The position numbers were made by a program, and so were the translations under genes. Below, piece after piece: positions 60,025 to 64,000 of a DNA stretch of 64,000 bases; position 1 is the stretch's first letter, and every line of letters begins with the position of its first letter. Source of the DNA: Anastatus disparis (lineage: Eukaryota; Arthropoda; Insecta; Hymenoptera; Eupelmidae); the NCBI GenBank assembly GCA_017163975.1, contig JAFFSR010000397.1:804501-868500 (forward strand). Reading direction: 5' to 3'. The notes beneath the pieces were generated by a model. The model did not search any database and was not told where the DNA came from. It saw nothing but the letters and a program-made list of their open reading frames with translations.

Positions 60025-60368
60025 GTTCTCATTATCGAATCGACATGCAACAAAAACGATTTTTTTTTGTTTTTTTATTAAAGAACAAGTTTTCGCAGAG
60101 GAAATTACTGCATCTATTGTAGTTCATAAACTATAGCCATTTAAACAATTAATTTGTTTATAACAAATTACTCGACCACTTGCGCGAAAAGCAAGTTGCA
60201 AATTCGGATTCAACGGCTCAAAATACATATAAATCACTGACTTGCTTGGTGGGACCTCTAACTTCATACGAAACCCTCTGGGCGCCTAGACTATCTGTAA
60301 AGATAAATAAGCTGCAAAAAAAGTCACTCTGCGTGTTCAGCAAAAAAATGTTCTTACTGATGGTGTTA

Positions 60369-60573
60369 GGCGGCTACGGAAGTTCAGTTCGATTTCATTT
60401 TGTAGTTTACAAATTACTCTTTCAGTTTCTAAAATTTTTTGAATTTTTTAATTTTCCACCATTTATTATAATCCGTAGAATGGCGGAAAATTAAAAAATC
60501 TGAAAAATTTTATATATTGAAAGAGTAATTTGTAAACTCAAAAATAAAACCTAACCTAAAATCCGAAGTCGCC
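60369..60573. mobile_element. 205-bp palindromic MITE, TTA duplication
   Basis: GGCGGCTACGGAAGTT is mirrored (imperfectly) by AATCCGAAGTCGCC; the inner arms TTTACAAATTACTCTTTCA and AATTTTCCACCATT pair with their complements. TTA at 60366-60368 and 60574-60576. Confidence 0.8.
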
Positions 60574-60576
60574 TTA

Positions 60577-61227
60577 AGGCTCATATATTATTGTGCATGT
60601 AATATTAAGCTGCATGTTTAAAATGCCATACCCTACTTCTACCCTAGTGGAAATCGCATATGATAACATAGTAATTAAGAATTTTAATGCGTAGACTTTT
60701 CAAATGCCAATTAGTACATAATTTCCCTGGTAGAAAATTGACTATGTATTTCTGCTCTGCTTACTAACTAGTGCCCAGATATTTTAACATAATTTGCCCA
60801 GAAACTTCACCATAATATATCAGAGTTTACCGTAATATGCCCAGAACATGTTCACCGATTATAAATCGATTTATAACCTCAAATTTACACGTTGAATTTA
60901 GTTATGATTATTTATTTAAAAACTTTTTCAATGATTTCAAATTATTAATATACCTGATAAATTATACACGTCTTTTAAAATGTAATATACTAAGCATGAT
61001 CTAAGCTACATAGTCTGCACAAAAAATTACAGTCACTATACTCTCAATAGGCATATGCGCACGCGTGATTCTCTTTCTCTCTTCCTCCTACAAAGTAAGG
61101 TTAATGTAAACAGAACGTAGCTTAGTTATTTCGGAGCACGTTTAACTAAAATAGAATTTTTATTTAATTTATCGAATAGATAACGATATTATTAAAACAA
61201 TTATTTTATATCATTTTTTGTTGTGAA
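60577..61227. other. Intergenic; possible 5' region of the transposase element
   Basis: No open frame. Three TGCCCAGA phrases recur at about 60770-60850. Pyrimidine-rich TTCTCTTTCTCTCTTCCTCC at 61068 precedes the transposase start. No terminal repeat of that element could be identified. Confidence 0.4.
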
Positions 61228-63792
61228 ATGGAGCATAATAGAAAAAGACGTTGTTATGATAAACTTAAAACTCAAAAATTAAATGAAAGTGTACAGGAGT
61301 ACAGCGAACCCTAACAACACAAAAACGTTTCAAAAACGTTTTTGAAACGTTTTTCGTTAAACTTATATACGTTTGTAAATTTCGACAAAAATACATATTC
61401 AAAACGTTTTTAAAACGTAAAATATGTCCGCATATTTTAGATTCTCAAGAGTAATGTAACGTTTATGGAACGTTTAAGAAACGTTTAGAAAACGTTTTCT
61501 CGATGAAAATTTACGCAAGCTCAAATATCCAAACGTTTCCTTAACGTTTAAAAAACGTTTTATTTGGTAAAATTTTTTTCTCTATATAATAATTTTTTAG
61601 AATAATAAAATAAAACGTTTAAAAAACGTTTTAGAAACGTTTGGAAATTTAAGCCAATGTATTTTTTCACCGAGAAAACGTTTTCTAAACGTTTCTTAAA
61701 CGTTCCATAAACGTTACATTACTCTTGAGAATCTAAAATATGCGGACATATTTAACGTTTTAAAAACGTTTTAAATACATATTTTTGTCGAAATTTATAA
61801 ACGTATATAAGTTTACCAGAAAACGTTTTTAAAACGTTTTTGAAACGTTTTGTGCTGTTAGGGAAGTGATGAAAATTGAAAATATTGAAGAAAATTTAAC
61901 AGTTAGTAATAGATTTCATTGGAGTGAACCTGATTTATCTTATTCTGACTCAGATGCAATCAGTGACAATGTTTGTGATAGTGAAAAACATGATATTTCA
62001 TCTTGTGATGATACCAGTGATGATGTTATTTATGAAGCAGCAGATGCAAGAGAAATTCAAGAAATTTAAGAATGGGTAGTACTCACTAATGTGCCACATG
62101 AACATGTAGATAAACTTCTTAAAATCTTACGTCGAAGACTCTTGCCATCGATTCCAAAATGTACAAAAACTCTTCTAAAATGTAAAAGGAATTTACAGAA
62201 GAATATTGAAAAAATGACTGTCAGCAATAATACAGAAGGTGAATTCAAGTATTTTGGTTTGAAAGAACAGTTAATAAATAAAGTTAATGTGCAGCTACAT
62301 AACACACAAACTTTGGAATTAATATTTAACATTGATGGTATGTCACCATTCAAATCTAGTCCAACGACTGTGTGGCCTATACTGTGTAAAGTGTTTATAG
62401 ATCCAGATGTATACGAACCATTCACAGTAGCTGTTTACTCTGGAAATGGCAAGCCAAAAGATTGCTCAGAATATTTACAAAAATTTATTCAAGAGCTCAA
62501 CCAGCTACTTCAAGATGGAATAGTCATCGAACAAAAACTGTTCAAAATAAAAATAAAATTTTTTGTTTGTGATTCCCCAGCTAGAGCATTTTTAAAATGT
62601 ATAGTAGGACACGTTGCATTCAATGGATGTGAAAGGTGTAAAGTTAAAGGTAAAAAAGTGGATGGAGTCACAGTGTTTCTACAAGTTGACGCAGAGAAAA
62701 AAATCAAATGAAGGTTTCAGAGCATTTGATGAACCTGACTGCCATACCGGTGCTTCTCCACTTTGTGCAATAACACCACCTCTAGACTTATTATATCAAT
62801 TTATATTAGATCCAATGCACCTTTTATATCTTGGATGTACAAAAAGAATGCTGGAATATCTTTTATCTGCATCCAGTCACAAAGTGAGATTAAGTGCAAC
62901 ATTAAAAACTGAATTGAAACGAAGAACTGAATTAGTAAAAAGTGATATTCCTGATGAATTCCCTCGTAAGATGAAATCAACAGAATACTGGAATAAATTC
63001 AAAGCTGTGGAATTCAAATTTTTTTCTCTTTATGTTGCTCCAGTTGTTTTTAAAAAATTACTACCAGATAACATATATAATCATTATATGTTATTTACTG
63101 TAGCATGCAGGTTGTTATCTGACAAAAATAAAAATCTTAACATCACAGAGGCTAGGAAATATTTTGCAAAGTTTGTAGAAGAGGCATCAACTTTGTACGG
63201 GGCAACATTTGTATCATTAAATGTACATAATTTGATTCATCTTTCTGATGATGTAGAAAGTTCAAACTGTTCGTTAAGTCAATTATCAGCTTTTCCATTC
63301 GAGTCTTATTTGGAAAGTATAAGTGCAGTTATACGATCACCAACACATATAATTGCACAGTATTGTAAACGTGTAGAAGAAAAAGACACATTTTTAAAGA
63401 GAAATGTAAGTGTTGCACCAGAACTGGAAGTACTTAGTAAGAAAAAAGAAGAAATATTTAAAATAAAATATAAGGGGTTGATTCTATCAAGTAAACATCC
63501 CAATAACACTGTTTTGCTCGAAGGTGGAATAGTTGCAGAAATTAATAAATTTGATGGTACAGATACAACAATCAATTTTGTCGAAGTCAGAAAATATGCA
63601 CGAAAAGAATCAGTTTTTAAATATCCTTGTGATTCTAATAATTTAAATATTTTAGAAATATGCAAACTATCAGATAAGATCATACGTATACCTCTGCAAA
63701 ATATTATCCAGAAATTTGTCAAATTACAAATTAATTTTTCAAAAACAGAAGAAAAAAGATTATTTGTGGTGCCTCTATTGCATCAAGAGTAA
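61228..63792 (+). pseudogene. EnSpm/tnp2-like DDE transposase, broken
   Basis: The frame starts MEHNRKRRCYDKLKTQKLNE at 61228, is split by a foldback (61319-61862), and resumes in frame at 61863-61866 (VMKIENIEENLTVSN). Motifs of the animal EnSpm/tnp2-like family follow: IDGMSPFKSSPTTVWPIL (first Asp, ~62331), YSGNGKPKDCSEYLQKFI, FVCDSPARAFLKC (second Asp, ~62567), GCERCKVKG, TGASPLC, FILDPMHLLYLGCTKRMLEY and WNKFKAVEFKFFSLYVAPVV. Lesions are TAA at 62067-62069 and a one-base indel in the A7 run at 62697-62703 that shifts the frame; the rest is open to the stop at 63790-63792. The superfamily assignment rests on motif order, so it could be a related DDE family. No TIRs were located. Confidence 0.75.
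61319..61862. mobile_element. 545-bp foldback saturated with AAACGTTT, inside the transposase ORF
   Basis: The ends are CCCTAACAACACAAAACG and the mirror of GTTTTGTGCTGTTAGG; duplication GAA (61316-61318 and 61863-61865) or AA. About two dozen copies of AACGTTT fill both arms. Arms share CATATTTTAGATTCTCAAGA. Removing it with one duplication restores the reading frame. Confidence 0.9.
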
Positions 63793-64000
63793 AAGTATAT
63801 TTTATATAAATCAAACACAGTGTAAAGGTATGTAATTATTATATGTTTTTCTTATATTTTTCTTATATTTTTAAATATACATTAAATTACATAAAATACA
63901 AAATTTTAAATTTTTCTATTTATTGAGAGAATTTAAAATATTTCTGTTTGTTAAAAAAATTCTTAAAAAAATCTTATAATTAGTTTTTCAAGTTTACATT
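63793..64000. other. AT-rich 3' flank of the transposase pseudogene
   Basis: No feature supported up to the window edge. Confidence 0.5.

Larger units (their letters stand above)
50100..60293. mobile_element. Outermost foldback (X), TCT duplication, split by an 8-kb insertion
   Basis: TAGTCTAGGCGCCCAGAGGG at 50100 is mirrored by the end at 60293, with TCT at 50097-50099 and 60294-60296. The left arm runs 50100-50371, then breaks, and resumes at 58510 with AGATATGGCAAATATATTGC. The right arm is continuous through the same junction (ATATCTCTGGTTCTCATT), so the pre-insertion sequence is known. Without insertions it is a ~2-kb palindrome with ~730-bp arms. It has no coding sequence. Confidence 0.85.

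Noticed and set aside
60180..60494. 104-codon frame at the right end of X
   Set aside because: It crosses the foldback terminus and a MITE, so it is a chance frame.

Overview
The window reads as AT-rich nuclear DNA of an insect. The evidence is spliced genes with GT/AG introns, a PIF/Harbinger transposon with HARBI1-type and MADF/BESS proteins, an R1-clade LINE, a tRNA-Thr-derived SINE, and a multi-exon gene of the DUF4806-associated kind common in Hymenoptera and some other insects. Hymenoptera is a guess from that gene content. There are no operons, rRNA genes or CRISPR arrays. Nearly everything here is mobile or repetitive. The only convincing host-like gene is the three exons between 47372 and 49778, plus a weak two-exon candidate at 1488-1916.

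Layout. 0.4-1.34 kb: a broken Pif1/Helitron-type helicase on the minus strand. 4.26-6.8 kb: a ~163-bp satellite carrying a TTAA foldback and a TA-flanked mini-MITE. 6.8-8.56 kb: a degenerate AAGCTTCC-rich repeat. 8.9-12.5 kb: foldbacks, microsatellites and a possible 5' exon. 13.37-26.45 kb: a 13-kb block of 177-bp and 280-bp satellite with higher-order repeats, bounded by inverted CCCAYACAGCATGAAAG ends and carrying one TTA-flanked foldback. 27.4-29.95 kb: three more foldbacks. 30-33.1 kb: AT-rich, mostly empty.

33123-44882 is one 11.76-kb Harbinger element with ~80-bp TIRs and TGA on both sides. Its MADF/BESS gene (plus strand) and HARBI1 transposase (minus strand) converge. Intron 4 of the MADF gene holds a trinucleotide microsatellite with a ~7-kb R1-clade LINE composite in it: gag, EN-RT, then a second gag-only module, each module followed by a similar 3' hairpin. 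The Harbinger element also carries a tRNA-Thr SINE and two MITEs, one a derivative of the same Harbinger family.

45.6-49.8 kb holds the DUF4806-type gene and several foldbacks; one MITE sits inside a splice donor of that gene. 50.1-60.3 kb is a stack of nested palindromes up to five levels deep. Its core is a 6.1-kb foldback whose arms contain 52-bp tandem repeats. 61.2-63.8 kb is an EnSpm/tnp2-like transposase pseudogene whose first exon is split by a 545-bp foldback.

The main pattern is a set of large palindromic elements, each filled with its own short palindromic word (AAACGTTT, CCACGTGG, GGAAGCTTCC, or GTATAC-like), several with related CCC-type termini. Most have readable target duplications (TTAA, TTA, TGA, TTC, TCT or TA), so the order of many insertions can be reconstructed.
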